Virus record (IMG/VR): IMGVR_UViG_3300049460_000128
Span: 62,001-126,000 of that record
Strand: one strand, 5' to 3'
From: a virus
Length of the DNA stretch: 64,000 nt
Part shown: positions 7,346 through 15,975 of the stretch, one piece after another
Position numbering within the stretch: the stretch's first letter is position 1
Layout: the number at the start of each line of letters is the position of its first letter
Program-made: the position numbers and the translations under genes
The notes under the pieces: model-generated
Databases searched by the model: none
The model's input: only the letters and a program-made list of their open reading frames with translations
Told to the model about the DNA's origin: nothing

Positions 7346-10210
7346 TTAGGTCAACGAATCGCCTGAGTTACGGATACGAACTGGCAAGTAGATGAACTCA
7401 ACCGACTTGATCGGTTGGATGTACATGTCACACCACAATTCGTTACGGTTACGACGTTCTGCGGTGTTGTTCGACGTATCGCAAACAACTGCGAAGTCTT
7501 CCAGGGCGCGCAGACCAACCAAACCAATCAGGAAGCGTTCGATAGTAGTCTTGAATGCATCACGAGTCTGCAAGTCATTCTGTTCGAACAAGAACGGCTT
7601 GGAGATATTGTCCAACTGGTAACGCAGGTAGTTGGCCAAACGAGCAACGTTGATACGATCCAAGGCGCTAGCAACTGGGCTCAAAGTCTTCTGTCCATAC
7701 ACTACCAGACCACGATTCGGGATGTAAGCAATCGGGTTGATCTTGTTCTGGTACAAGACGTCGCGCTGACCTTGGTTCAAGATTACTGGCTTGTATTCAC
7801 CTTCAGAAGTCAAGTAACCAACTGATGCTGCATTGGTAACCAAACCACGGTTGAAACCAGCAGGAGCGAACCACTGATAAGCAACTTGGTCATTGTACGC
7901 AATCGTACGCAGAGCAATGGTCGAAGGTGGGACCATAATTTCGGTACCATCAACGTTAGTGCTCAGACCCCATGGGTAATAGACACCCACGTTCGTGTTG
8001 CTAGAAGTCAAACCATCATCGCCGTTACTTGCGGCATTGTTGGCATTCGTTGCCCAACGTTGGATCGAAGTGCTGTCTGGTGTCAGACGTGCTGGGGTGT
8101 CACCAACAATGAACGAAACTTCTTTCTGGTCAGTGTTGAGGGTGATCATCTCATCGATCAGTTCTGGGTAGCCAGGAGCTGCCAACAGGTTGTAGTAAAC
8201 CATTTCCGAACGGATCTCTTGATTACCAGCCACCACCGCAGCCATAGCACGAACAACCATAGTACGCTGAGCTTTACGGCCCATGTATGGTGAACCGTCA
8301 ACTGCATTGCCGCTTGTGGTTACCCAACGACCAACATTGGTTACTGGTGGGAAGACAACAGTGTCCAGACCAACCGTGTAAGTGTTCAGCGAAAAGTCGG
8401 TGTTCGCATCGTAGCCACCTTCAGCGAAGTATGTGCCTTTCCATTCTTTGACGTTGTAGGTACCAAAGCGGGTGTTGAACAACAGAGTACCAGCCGAGTG
8501 TGTACGTGGATCAACGCAGTCTGGATCAACGAAGTTACTCAGAACCAGATCGTTTTCGCTTGTGCTGTTACGAACGTAGTCGATAGTTGCACCAGTGTAG
8601 TTCGGACCTGAGTCTTGACGTGCATCAGCAAACACGATGCCGTATGGTGTGGTTTGATCAGTATTGTCGATCAGAACCCAACGACGGGAGTTGGCTTGAT
8701 AGCGATACAGTTTTGGGTAGTTTTCCAGATCGCTGGAATCCAACCACAGATCGTTGTCAACCAGTGACGAACCATCCAATTGATAGTTTGGTGCCGAGCC
8801 AGCAATTTGCACGCCGTGCTTATCGGTCATTGGATACATCTTGCGATAACCCAACCACTGATCGCCATCACATACCATGATGTCAGCTTGGAAATTGGTG
8901 TTGAACCACATACGACCATCTACTGGGTCAGTGGAAGGTTCAACGTAGCTTTGTTCGTAAACCAACTGCGACCATGCACTACCTTGCCATACGCGCAATT
9001 GTTGACCAGCCAATGGATTTTGACTTGTGCCTTCAACGTTGTACTTAACGTAAACGGTGCCGTTAGTTGGTGTTGCGCCCAGGGCGGCGTTTGCGGCCAC
9101 ATCATCCGCGTACATTGGCGCATCAGCGACAACGAAAGCACCAACGGACGAGCTGTAGTATTTCACTACGAACTTAGTGCCGCTGTTAAGAGCTGTGGTC
9201 TTGATCCATACGTCACCAGAAATGCTTCCTTGAGGAACACGATTGTGGGTAGCATAAGTCAGTTTGACGCTTTTGGTGACGCCTGCTGACAACTGCATGG
9301 ATGCCAATGGGGTGCCGGTAACGTTCTGGAGTTCAACACTGTCCAGGATGAAGTTAAAACTGATACGACCAGCCGAGTCATTGGTTGCAATGATTTTATT
9401 GTTCAAGCTTGGTGCTGCTGCGATTGCGGCATTGATATCCGTAATGGCCTGTTGAACGCCGTTTGAAGTCAATACGATCACGACACCATTGATACTGAAC
9501 GAATCGTTTGGTGTGATGTTGGTGATACCCGTCGAGCCACGGATGATGTTGCGGGTCATCTTCCAGTTATTGGAACCAACCAGATACCACACGCCGTTCA
9601 ATTTCTCGAACATGCGGTTAGTGGCTTCAATGGTCACAACTGCGAAGTCGCCGTCTTCACCGAATGCAGCTTGTGGGAAACCAGTCGCGATGTCGTAGTT
9701 TGTTGCATCGCTTACAACCAAGATTGGTTGTTTCAGGAATGGGTCCAAGCTCGATGCGCCAGTGCTCTGGAACACACCAAACTGAGTGTTGACCAGATCC
9801 AGCCAGTAAGTACCGTTCAGTGGGGCACCACGTGGGGCTGAAACACTTGCATCCAGTTCTGCCAGATCGATGTCTGCACGAACCACGTATGCGGCGTTGT
9901 TGATACCCAGGAATTGGTATGCAGCGTGCAGACCATATTCATTAAGTTCATGGGCGTGAACTGGTGTACCTTGCACGGTGGCAAAGAATGGATCACCGAA
10001 TGTTTGATTCAATTCGCGTTGGCTGGTAGCCAGGTACAGCTTGCCGGCTTCACTTGGGACGGTGCCAGGAGCGATACCAACACCAGTTGGCGATGCTTTG
10101 TTATTGCGTGTTGCAAAAACGATCAATGGGACCGTGCCGGGACCGGCACTACCATAAATGGCTTCATTGATGATCTGTACATCTACGCCAGGTGAGACTA
10201 AAGTTGCCAT
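7346..10210 (-). CDS. 18: tail sheath protein (T4 gp18-like), enlarged
   Basis: 954 aa (T4 gp18 is 659). It forms the contractile sheath around the tube. The N-terminus MATLVSPGVDVQIINEAIYG and the C-terminal domain (about 700-950: VYGQKTLSPVASALDRINVARL, a helix then LPVRI strand near the end) are typical. The extra length lies in the middle, where Trp/Tyr/Gly-rich segments (WIKTTALNSGTKFVVKYY, WLDSSDLENYPKLYRY) suggest inserted surface beta domains. Late box and GGAG site upstream; terminator downstream. Confidence 0.95.
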   Translation of the reverse strand: MATLVSPGVDVQIINEAIYGSAGPGTVPLIVFATRNNKASPTGVGIAPGTVPSEAGKLYLATSQRELNQTFGDPFFATVQGTPVHAHELNEYGLHAAYQFLGINNAAYVVRADIDLAELDASVSAPRGAPLNGTYWLDLVNTQFGVFQSTGASSLDPFLKQPILVVSDATNYDIATGFPQAAFGEDGDFAVVTIEATNRMFEKLNGVWYLVGSNNWKMTRNIIRGSTGITNITPNDSFSINGVVIVLTSNGVQQAITDINAAIAAAPSLNNKIIATNDSAGRISFNFILDSVELQNVTGTPLASMQLSAGVTKSVKLTYATHNRVPQGSISGDVWIKTTALNSGTKFVVKYYSSSVGAFVVADAPMYADDVAANAALGATPTNGTVYVKYNVEGTSQNPLAGQQLRVWQGSAWSQLVYEQSYVEPSTDPVDGRMWFNTNFQADIMVCDGDQWLGYRKMYPMTDKHGVQIAGSAPNYQLDGSSLVDNDLWLDSSDLENYPKLYRYQANSRRWVLIDNTDQTTPYGIVFADARQDSGPNYTGATIDYVRNSTSENDLVLSNFVDPDCVDPRTHSAGTLLFNTRFGTYNVKEWKGTYFAEGGYDANTDFSLNTYTVGLDTVVFPPVTNVGRWVTTSGNAVDGSPYMGRKAQRTMVVRAMAAVVAGNQEIRSEMVYYNLLAAPGYPELIDEMITLNTDQKEVSFIVGDTPARLTPDSTSIQRWATNANNAASNGDDGLTSSNTNVGVYYPWGLSTNVDGTEIMVPPSTIALRTIAYNDQVAYQWFAPAGFNRGLVTNAASVGYLTSEGEYKPVILNQGQRDVLYQNKINPIAYIPNRGLVVYGQKTLSPVASALDRINVARLANYLRYQLDNISKPFLFEQNDLQTRDAFKTTIERFLIGLVGLRALEDFAVVCDTSNNTAERRNRNELWCDMYIQPIKSVEFIYLPVRIRNSGDSLT

Positions 10211-10239
10211 AAGAATTCTCCTTAACTGCTTATTGGGAA

Positions 10240-10247
10240 TATTTATT
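10240..10247 (-). promoter_or_regulatory. late promoter (AATAAATA) for the sheath gene
   Basis: Late box 30 bases before the sheath ATG, with AAGGAG between. Confidence 0.7.
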
Positions 10248-10270
10248 CACCAAGTGAGGATTCTTCGTAC

Positions 10271-10299
10271 AAAAAGGCCTCGAATATTCGAGGCCTTTT
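10271..10299 (-). terminator. strong intrinsic terminator
   Basis: Perfect inverted repeat AAAAGGCCTCGAAT/ATTCGAGGCCTTTT with T runs on both strands. It follows the SLOG-like gene and isolates the sheath transcript. Confidence 0.88.
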
Positions 10300-10318
10300 C
10301 TTTAGTCCATCCCAAGAA

Positions 10319-10891
10319 TCAAATGGGTTTCACATAATCCATTAGTTTCCTGATTGCGTCCTTACCATTTTGTTTCAAGTCCCTGCTACCAATACCAGCC
10401 CAAATGCCCGTAGGCTTTGGTGGCGCTTCGATTTGATCCCATGTTGACCCATTGTATTGGAACCAAGAGTCTTGATCCTGATCAAACACATAGACATTAT
10501 GGTTACCTGGGTGCAGTTGAGTGAACATCGTGGTCGCCCAAGCCGTACCGCCTTGCACCACATTGTCCTTGATCGTCGTCACAGCATAGCAGCTTGACGA
10601 CCATGCAACCTGATAGTAGTTGCGTTGAATCAATGACTTGACCCAAGGCTTACCAGGTGGATGTTTCTTCAAAGCCACCGCCGCAACCTTGATTGCTTCA
10701 TCGGCTTCTTTCAACTGTGCATCATTGAGACGCACCAGCTCTATTTCAGGGGCTTGACTGCGATGCCCACTGAAGCTCCAATGGATAACATTGTGACCGA
10801 TCAAGCCAGCACACATTCCCCATTGTACGTCCGCACCATCGGCGCCACCTGATAGGCAACAGTTGGCCATTGATTGAAAAAGTTCCTGCAT
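10319..10891 (-). CDS. SLOG/LOG-like nucleotide-binding protein, permuted motif order
   Basis: 190 aa. Contains the landmarks of phage SLOG-superfamily Rossmann proteins: LSGGADGAD (13-21), HPPGKPW, RNYYQVAWSS, VQGGTAWATTMF, NVYVFDQ and AGIGSRDL. SLOG domains bind nucleotides or nucleotide-derived ligands. In family members I know, AGIGSR is the N-terminal strand and precedes SGGADGAD; here it comes last (about residues 164-172). So the domain looks circularly permuted. A GAGGT site precedes the ATG. Function in the phage unknown. Confidence 0.65.
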   Translation of the reverse strand: MQELFQSMANCCLSGGADGADVQWGMCAGLIGHNVIHWSFSGHRSQAPEIELVRLNDAQLKEADEAIKVAAVALKKHPPGKPWVKSLIQRNYYQVAWSSSCYAVTTIKDNVVQGGTAWATTMFTQLHPGNHNVYVFDQDQDSWFQYNGSTWDQIEAPPKPTGIWAGIGSRDLKQNGKDAIRKLMDYVKPI

Positions 10892-10964
10892 TTATACCTC
10901 AATAGTGAATACTAATTTCCCAGCCTGGAATGAAAATGGTGCTTGATCCCTTACACCATTTCAC

Positions 10965-11033
10965 ATAACCAAACGGCGAAGGATGACTTGACGGGAGGCG
11001 TCGTAACAGCGCTACACTCCAACGTTTGGTTAT
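10965..11033. ncRNA. inverted-repeat element with 11-bp closing helix
   Basis: ATAACCAAACG at 10965-10975 pairs perfectly with CGTTTGGTTAT at 11023-11033. Inside, GACG/CGTC can form a short hairpin. It lies in a 153-base gap between minus-strand genes. It resembles the element at 6555-6630 in size and long closing stem, not in sequence. Could be a structured RNA or a long-stem regulatory site; it has no T tract, so is not an obvious terminator. Confidence 0.4.
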
Positions 11034-11044
11034 CCGCATACGTT

Positions 11045-11257
11045 TCATTTCTTTCGTGGGAACAAGTATTTGAACTTGAAGTCTTCATTTATTGGGTCAC
11101 TGACATCCTCGAACGCTTTACGACGCATCCTTCGATACCGTCGCTCACTGAACATCGAGTACAGACCGCCAATCAATGCAATACCAACTTCAACAACGAC
11201 GCCCAACAACCAGAAACCAATTATGATTCCAACAATCCATTCAATGATTACTACCAT
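11045..11257 (-). CDS. small membrane protein
   Basis: 70 aa. A hydrophobic segment (2-36, with two Gly-rich stretches) is followed by an Arg/Lys-rich cytoplasmic-type tail (SERRYRRMRRKAF). The ATG abuts the stop of the 65-aa gene. Last of three consecutive membrane-protein genes after the dNMP kinase. No family recognised; a role in lysis or membrane takeover is possible. Confidence 0.7.
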   Translation of the reverse strand: MVVIIEWIVGIIIGFWLLGVVVEVGIALIGGLYSMFSERRYRRMRRKAFEDVSDPINEDFKFKYLFPRKK

Positions 11258-11455
11258 TTACCAACCTCGCTTCACGTCGTGCCATACTTCCACGATCGAA
11301 TCGTAGACTAAACTCAGAATCCACATTACCAGCATCACTGACAGCCCCAGGAAAAAGAACACGTATTCAAACACCCGCTTCGCAACTGTCCACGATAATG
11401 CCAGCAAGATACTGGCACTCACCAACACACCTGCGATCATAAGAAATTTGATCAC
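11258..11455 (-). CDS. small membrane protein, two transmembrane segments
   Basis: 65 aa with hydrophobic segments at about 3-23 and 31-52. It starts with GTG overlapping the stop of the gene upstream (GTGA). Size and topology would suit a holin, but nothing specific proves this, and the endolysin gene is 4.5 kb away. Confidence 0.65.
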   Translation of the reverse strand: MIKFLMIAGVLVSASILLALSWTVAKRVFEYVFFFLGLSVMLVMWILSLVYDSIVEVWHDVKRGW

Positions 11456-11763
11456 TTACCGTCATCCTGGTTACGTTGTTCTGCGGCCAACACACGTTGC
11501 TCTAACGCATACAAGCGAGCTTCAAATGTCATCCAAACTTCAACCATCGAAGCACCACGAAGCTGGGCATTGATGATATGTTGACGTTCATCCATGTTTG
11601 ATTTAAATTCTTTCTCACGAATCCGATATGGCGTTTCGGGTGTTTTTTCCTCATAGCCAAGAGCAGTGCGGATCATCAAATATGCTAGACGACATAGCAA
11701 ATATGCACCAAAACCCATTAAGCCAAATATGATGACCATCGCCACAATAGCACCTGCACTCAT
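11452..11763 (-). CDS. membrane-anchored coiled-coil protein
   Basis: 103 aa. One N-terminal transmembrane segment (about 4-32), then a charged region ending in a helix (MTFEARLYALEQRVLAAEQ) likely to form a coiled coil. Start overlaps the stop of the dNMP kinase by four bases. The layout resembles anchored coiled-coil lysis accessory proteins, but identity is not established. Confidence 0.7.
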   Translation of the reverse strand: MSAGAIVAMVIIFGLMGFGAYLLCRLAYLMIRTALGYEEKTPETPYRIREKEFKSNMDERQHIINAQLRGASMVEVWMTFEARLYALEQRVLAAEQRNQDDGK

Positions 11764-12395
11764 TCTGCCGCCTTTCTTATAGCCGACTGAAGGTCAGCAA
11801 TTGTTTTATCATTTTCGATCAGGGCATCAACGGCAATATGATTCCATGCCCATTCACTTGAGTGAATGTGTGCATACTTGGTTTCCATGATTGTCTTTGC
11901 ACCTACTCGCACCACCTCATCAGTGCTGTTGATACGTACTGATGTTGAGAAGAATTCAGGCTCATCGCCTTTCTTGATTCGAACCAGTTTACCACCAAAG
12001 CGTTGCACCAACGACGTTTCGTTTTCGTAACGACAGTCAGTGATTACCACCTTGTCGTGACCGCTGTTGAGAATACGACGCTCCACATTGGAAATCCAAA
12101 TGTTGTCGTTGAAATTGGCCCTGATAATATCAGTTCCGATTCTAGTCATTGCCAACCTTGGTGTGAAGTTTGGGATGCCCAATTCTTTTGCCCACCAGCT
12201 GTCGACTTGCTCTCGCCATTCCCGGCTTTCCTTGGTGTCACCAATGAGCATATGGCGCGGCCAATCGAACATGGCCGACAATACATCCTTTAGCGCATCT
12301 GCGAACGCATACTTGACGTATCCGTCGTCAATGAGTGCTTGTGCTGCTGTATCCTTTCCGGCTCCTTTGAAGCCCAAAATACCTACGATTTTCAT
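11760..12395 (-). CDS. 1: deoxynucleoside monophosphate kinase (T4 gp1-like)
   Basis: 211 aa (T4 gp1 is 241). It phosphorylates dNMPs to dNDPs for DNA synthesis. P-loop GFKGAGKDTAAQ at 8-19; then FADALKDVLSAMFDWPR, the conserved lid/substrate region of phage dNMP kinases; VVITDCRYENE as the Walker B-like strand. First gene of an overlapping four-gene set with three small membrane proteins. Confidence 0.92.
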   Translation of the reverse strand: MKIVGILGFKGAGKDTAAQALIDDGYVKYAFADALKDVLSAMFDWPRHMLIGDTKESREWREQVDSWWAKELGIPNFTPRLAMTRIGTDIIRANFNDNIWISNVERRILNSGHDKVVITDCRYENETSLVQRFGGKLVRIKKGDEPEFFSTSVRINSTDEVVRVGAKTIMETKYAHIHSSEWAWNHIAVDALIENDKTIADLQSAIRKAAE

Positions 12396-12466
12396 ATAGA
12401 GTTCTCACATTTAATACTGCCTTGCAGTCAACTATTTTACAGAAAGTTGAATGTGATTCAATATAC

Positions 12467-13084
12467 TTACTCGTTATCTTCTTCCTGATAATCGTCGTCG
12501 AAGACTGCATCATCCATCAGCGAATTATCGGCCGGGTATGAGCGGGTATTTTCCGTGTACTGATCCACGTAGGCATCCATGTTCACAAATTTGGTATGAG
12601 TACCTACCAGTTTGACGCGCATGCAAAGGTCATCATCTGTGAAGAAAATCCAGTCGTTGTACTTGCGGTAATGACGACTGCTGAAACCCAAAGTCTTCAT
12701 GGTTTCGCGGAAGGAAGCGTATTCGCTTGGGGGAATTTGTGCCGCGTATTTGAATTGATATTCTGAGTTGCGATTGGCTAATTGCTTGAAACCAGTAACA
12801 AAATTACGTCCGTAGTCTTTTTGCATGGACGCCAATAGCTTTGACAATTCGACAGTGGCAACCGGATCATATGCACATACGACCCTGGTTATCACCTCGA
12901 ATGCGATGACTTGTGCTGTATCGATCCATTTGTGGATCCCAGCACGTTTATTGCTCAATTGTGCATTGATTGCCGTACCAACATCTTCTAACGATCGGTA
13001 TGCAATCCCGTTGGTGCTAAACTGAGAACTGTAACCAGTCCAATATTCGTTTGAATCTGACTTCTTGATTTTGTAGTGGATCAT
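12467..13084 (-). CDS. unassigned protein with acidic C-terminus
   Basis: 205 aa. It has a helical middle (VIAFEVITRVV, LASMQKDYGRNFVTGFKQL), beta-rich part (YNDWIFFTDDDLCMRVKLVG) and an Asp/Glu-rich tail (last 20 residues). No family recognised. The layout, minus-strand operon with nucleotide metabolism genes, suggests a middle-late gene. Confidence 0.75.
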   Translation of the reverse strand: MIHYKIKKSDSNEYWTGYSSQFSTNGIAYRSLEDVGTAINAQLSNKRAGIHKWIDTAQVIAFEVITRVVCAYDPVATVELSKLLASMQKDYGRNFVTGFKQLANRNSEYQFKYAAQIPPSEYASFRETMKTLGFSSRHYRKYNDWIFFTDDDLCMRVKLVGTHTKFVNMDAYVDQYTENTRSYPADNSLMDDAVFDDDYQEEDNE

Positions 13085-13092
13085 TATTGTTA

Positions 13093-13410
13093 TTATTGTA
13101 TCTCACCATGATCCTCCTTGAAAGGGTTATTGGTAGACCAGATCTTAAACATAACCTGATCCTCCGACCATTCAAACACATACAGGACTTTGTCATCGTG
13201 TTTTTCACCACGATACCACCAGCCACTCGTGTGCTCAATCAGCCACTTATCAATAAAATCCAATTGGATCGCATCGATATTAAGCTTCAACTTCATCCAG
13301 ACAAACGGCGGCTTTATATCGCGCCATTCATCCCCACTTAGTCTCTTACCCATAAACCCTTTCAAGGCATCTGGCAACTTGTCTATGGCGCTATTATGCT
13401 CAGCAGACAA
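13093..13410 (-). CDS. unassigned 105-aa protein
   Basis: 105 aa with many Trp residues (DEWRDIKPPFVWMKLKL; TSGWWYRGEKHDDK) and a beta-rich C-terminal half. Eight bases upstream of the 205-aa gene in the same direction. No family recognised. Confidence 0.7.
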   Translation of the reverse strand: MSAEHNSAIDKLPDALKGFMGKRLSGDEWRDIKPPFVWMKLKLNIDAIQLDFIDKWLIEHTSGWWYRGEKHDDKVLYVFEWSEDQVMFKIWSTNNPFKEDHGEIQ

Positions 13411-13457
13411 GGTATCGTCAATAAAGAAACAAACTGTATTACAGTTCAGTTACCAGC

Positions 13458-13829
13458 TTAAATGCTCTTCAGCAATTCATCGATCTTCTTGGCTTTGTCC
13501 AGCACCTGTTGCAGATCGTCCTTACAGATGATGCGCATGCTGTAAAAGATCGGATTACCGTTGATCCCACGAGGGCCAGCCTTGTCGTAATATTCGAAGC
13601 AGAAGATCGAGCCCGAGTTTTGCAGTTGCTTGCTGGTGATTTCGTCCATGAAGAACAACGGCATGAACACCATGCCCAGCATGCTGATATCGCTGTCGCG
13701 AATCATCCACGAGCCGAAGATCTTGTCGGCGTGGTAGTCTTTTGCAAATTGGGAGAGTTCTTCTGGAGTGTAGCGATGGACTTCAGGGTTAGCTGGAACT
13801 TCGCCGTGTTCTAATACTTCGATGGACAT
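13458..13829 (-). CDS. unassigned 123-aa protein
   Basis: 123 aa from the ATG at 13829 (MSIEVLEHGEVPANPEVH); an in-frame ATG 48 bases upstream is less likely because GGAGACGATATG gives a good site here. Alpha/beta composition, ends in a helical KAKKIDELLKSI. Lies just downstream of the gp15-like gene. Slightly more GC-rich than neighbours by eye. No family recognised. Confidence 0.75.
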   Translation of the reverse strand: MSIEVLEHGEVPANPEVHRYTPEELSQFAKDYHADKIFGSWMIRDSDISMLGMVFMPLFFMDEITSKQLQNSGSIFCFEYYDKAGPRGINGNPIFYSMRIICKDDLQQVLDKAKKIDELLKSI

Positions 13830-13898
13830 ATCGTCTCCATGAACCAAAAATCGTATGGTACATGAAAACGATATCATTTACAAGTGAATCAGGTCATT

Positions 13899-15245
13899 TT
13901 ACAGGTGGATCCGCCAGAAACCTGGGTTGTATTCACCACTGATGGCCATAATCCAAGAACCGTTAAGGAAACGCAATTGCTTGCTGGTGCGCAAATTAAC
14001 CAAGTATTCACTGGTGTGGGTTGTGTTCGCGCTAAATGAAACAGTCCAACCAGTCATCGTATACTCAATGATGTCGTTCGCATATGCGGTAAGATTACCC
14101 CAAGCTTCACATGGCCCAATGTCTTCCAAGACGAGGTAACGCTGCCCAAGCGTCGCTGCCGGCAATTGCACACCTGGAATGTGAACCAATGGATCAATCA
14201 AGCCATTGACTGGTGGTTGAGTATTGGCTGGTAATGTGTCAATGTCAATCTGCCAGAACAAAACATTCGGACGACTACTATCAAGTTGAATGGTACCCAC
14301 GATATCAAGATCATCTGCTTGTTCGATATCGGCACGAAGTCGCAATTGTGATTGAGCTGGAGTAACGGTGCCATATTGATACAACAGGCGTTCCCAACTT
14401 GGTACTGGTGCATTTTCTGGTCCCAGTAGCGTAACTTCACCACCGTCAACACTGATGTGATAGTCACCAGGAGTAACAATCACTCGACCAACCTGTTCAG
14501 CATCACTCGATACGACCATGGTGTCTTCTGAATTCGTGGCGTCAACCGTACCAGCATAGATGTTGGTGACAATCTGTTCAATGACACGCTGCTGTGTGAC
14601 CTTAGCTGGTGGGCTGATCCACAATGGCAGTTTGAAGATAAACGTCATGATGTCGATTTCATCAGACGTACCAACTGGCATCGATCGTGATGACCACGCA
14701 ATACTGTCGAGGGTCATAGTAGTCATTGCTGACCAGTCCAATGGATTATCAGAGTTCTGAATATCAAAGCCCACATTGAATGCCATAACGATTTGCTCAA
14801 ACAACATGTGCTTCTGATTCTCGTTCGAGGTCCAAATATCAACTTGAAGTGTCATATCCATTGGGTGAGGCATCATACGATCAACGGTATACTTGGCACC
14901 AGGATCACTCGTGTATTTGCCAGTCGTTGGATCGACGGCCAATTCATGAACATGCAAGGTACTGATGTGTCCAGGATTTTGAGTACGTGATCGGTCAATT
15001 GCCATATCCTTAATGAATACGGTAATCATTGGTGTACTCAACAGCGAGTTTTCACTGTTGTTCTGGATGATCGATGCTACTTGCTTGTTCTGACTCGCCA
15101 TGCGACATGGCACTACCTGGTAACGAGGAGTACCATCAGCATTCTTCCCGGCTTCAATCTGAAAGCCCGAGAAGGCACGAACTACTTGGAGCAGGAAACG
15201 GCGTACTTGACCATCGTAGAAAAATGGAATCGCATCAAATGCCAT
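13899..15245 (-). CDS. 15: tail sheath stabiliser/completion protein (T4 gp15-like)
   Basis: 448 aa (T4 gp15 is 272). In T4 the gp15 hexamer closes the tail and binds the gp13/gp14 neck. The N-terminal 230 residues match the family: FFYDGQVRRFLLQVVRAFSGFQ, then RMMPHPMDMTLQVDIWT and SRSMPVGTSDEIDIM before LPLWISPP. The last 200 residues are an extra beta-rich region. ATG at 15245 (after AAGGTG) is preferred over a GTG nine bases upstream. The start overlaps the end of an HNH gene. Confidence 0.88.
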   Translation of the reverse strand: MAFDAIPFFYDGQVRRFLLQVVRAFSGFQIEAGKNADGTPRYQVVPCRMASQNKQVASIIQNNSENSLLSTPMITVFIKDMAIDRSRTQNPGHISTLHVHELAVDPTTGKYTSDPGAKYTVDRMMPHPMDMTLQVDIWTSNENQKHMLFEQIVMAFNVGFDIQNSDNPLDWSAMTTMTLDSIAWSSRSMPVGTSDEIDIMTFIFKLPLWISPPAKVTQQRVIEQIVTNIYAGTVDATNSEDTMVVSSDAEQVGRVIVTPGDYHISVDGGEVTLLGPENAPVPSWERLLYQYGTVTPAQSQLRLRADIEQADDLDIVGTIQLDSSRPNVLFWQIDIDTLPANTQPPVNGLIDPLVHIPGVQLPAATLGQRYLVLEDIGPCEAWGNLTAYANDIIEYTMTGWTVSFSANTTHTSEYLVNLRTSKQLRFLNGSWIMAISGEYNPGFWRIHL

Positions 15246-15900
15246 GGTTGTCACCTTGTTGTTTTAGCGCTTTTCTTTTAGCATGAGCTTCGCGCATTTT
15301 TTGTTTGGTTTCTTCGGGAAGTTTTTTCCCTTTTTTTGCCGCAGACATACGATCTTTCATTTCTTGAGTCCGAACCCAAGCACTCATATTCTGTTTGGCT
15401 GTTTCGTCTCGTTTCTGCCCTTTCAATTTTTCTACACGTTTAGTAATCCATTCGTCACTTTGTGTCTTACCTTTGTGTGAGTTACTTTTTCCTCGCATAG
15501 CATCATGATTGGCAGTCCGTTGCAATTTAGCCTTTTCACTAGTCTGCAAAGCAACTCGAATGTTATCTAAGTGTTCTTTACTTTTTACTTTGCCAGTCAT
15601 CAATGCGGATATTCGTTTGGCATTTTCTGCTTTGAGTCTATCGTACATTCGCCCTGAGATTTTAGTGTCAAGTCTATGAACCATATACCAAAGTGCAGTG
15701 AGCATTGGTCCCTTATGAATTTTGGCCAACAATAAATGAGCCACGAAATGTTCCCGGGCTGTCAATTCAACAATATTGCTTTCGACATCAGTACCACCCA
15801 TTGATTGCTGTATTATGTGGTGACGTTCTTTATAACCGTTAACGGTTTGACGTAATTTCGCCTTTTCAATTAATGCTGAATATATGTGTTGATAGTTCAT
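15235..15900 (-). CDS. HNH homing endonuclease with NUMOD-type repeats
   Basis: 221 aa. HNH core near 25-62: ERHHIIQQSMGGTD, then NIVELTAREHFVAHLLLAK. The C-terminal half is strongly basic with repeated short NUMOD3-like motifs (GKVKSKEHLDNIR, GKTQSDEWITKRV, GKKLPEETKQKMREA) that bind DNA. Such free-standing genes are mobile and cut phage lacking them. It sits between the endolysin and gp15 and its stop lies inside the first codons of gp15, so insertion took place exactly at the gene boundary. Confidence 0.92.
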   Translation of the reverse strand: MNYQHIYSALIEKAKLRQTVNGYKERHHIIQQSMGGTDVESNIVELTAREHFVAHLLLAKIHKGPMLTALWYMVHRLDTKISGRMYDRLKAENAKRISALMTGKVKSKEHLDNIRVALQTSEKAKLQRTANHDAMRGKSNSHKGKTQSDEWITKRVEKLKGQKRDETAKQNMSAWVRTQEMKDRMSAAKKGKKLPEETKQKMREAHAKRKALKQQGDNHGI

Positions 15901-15910
15901 ATCACCTCAA

Positions 15911-15938
15911 TAGAATGGCACCAGTTGGTGCCATTCTA
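15911..15938 (-). terminator. long hairpin between endolysin and HNH genes
   Basis: Perfect 13-base stem TAGAATGGCACCA/TGGTGCCATTCTA with a two-base loop, ending 11 bases before the HNH ATG. It follows the endolysin stop by 38 bases. The T tract is weak, so termination may be partial; it may also occlude translation of the HNH gene. Confidence 0.6.
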
Positions 15939-15975
15939 TTTACTTACTGCCCATCGTAGAAGAAGTCAATTAGAG

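Noticed and set aside
11258-11455. Firm holin call for the two-helix membrane protein
   Set aside because: Topology fits but is not diagnostic, and it is far from the endolysin gene in a different gene group.
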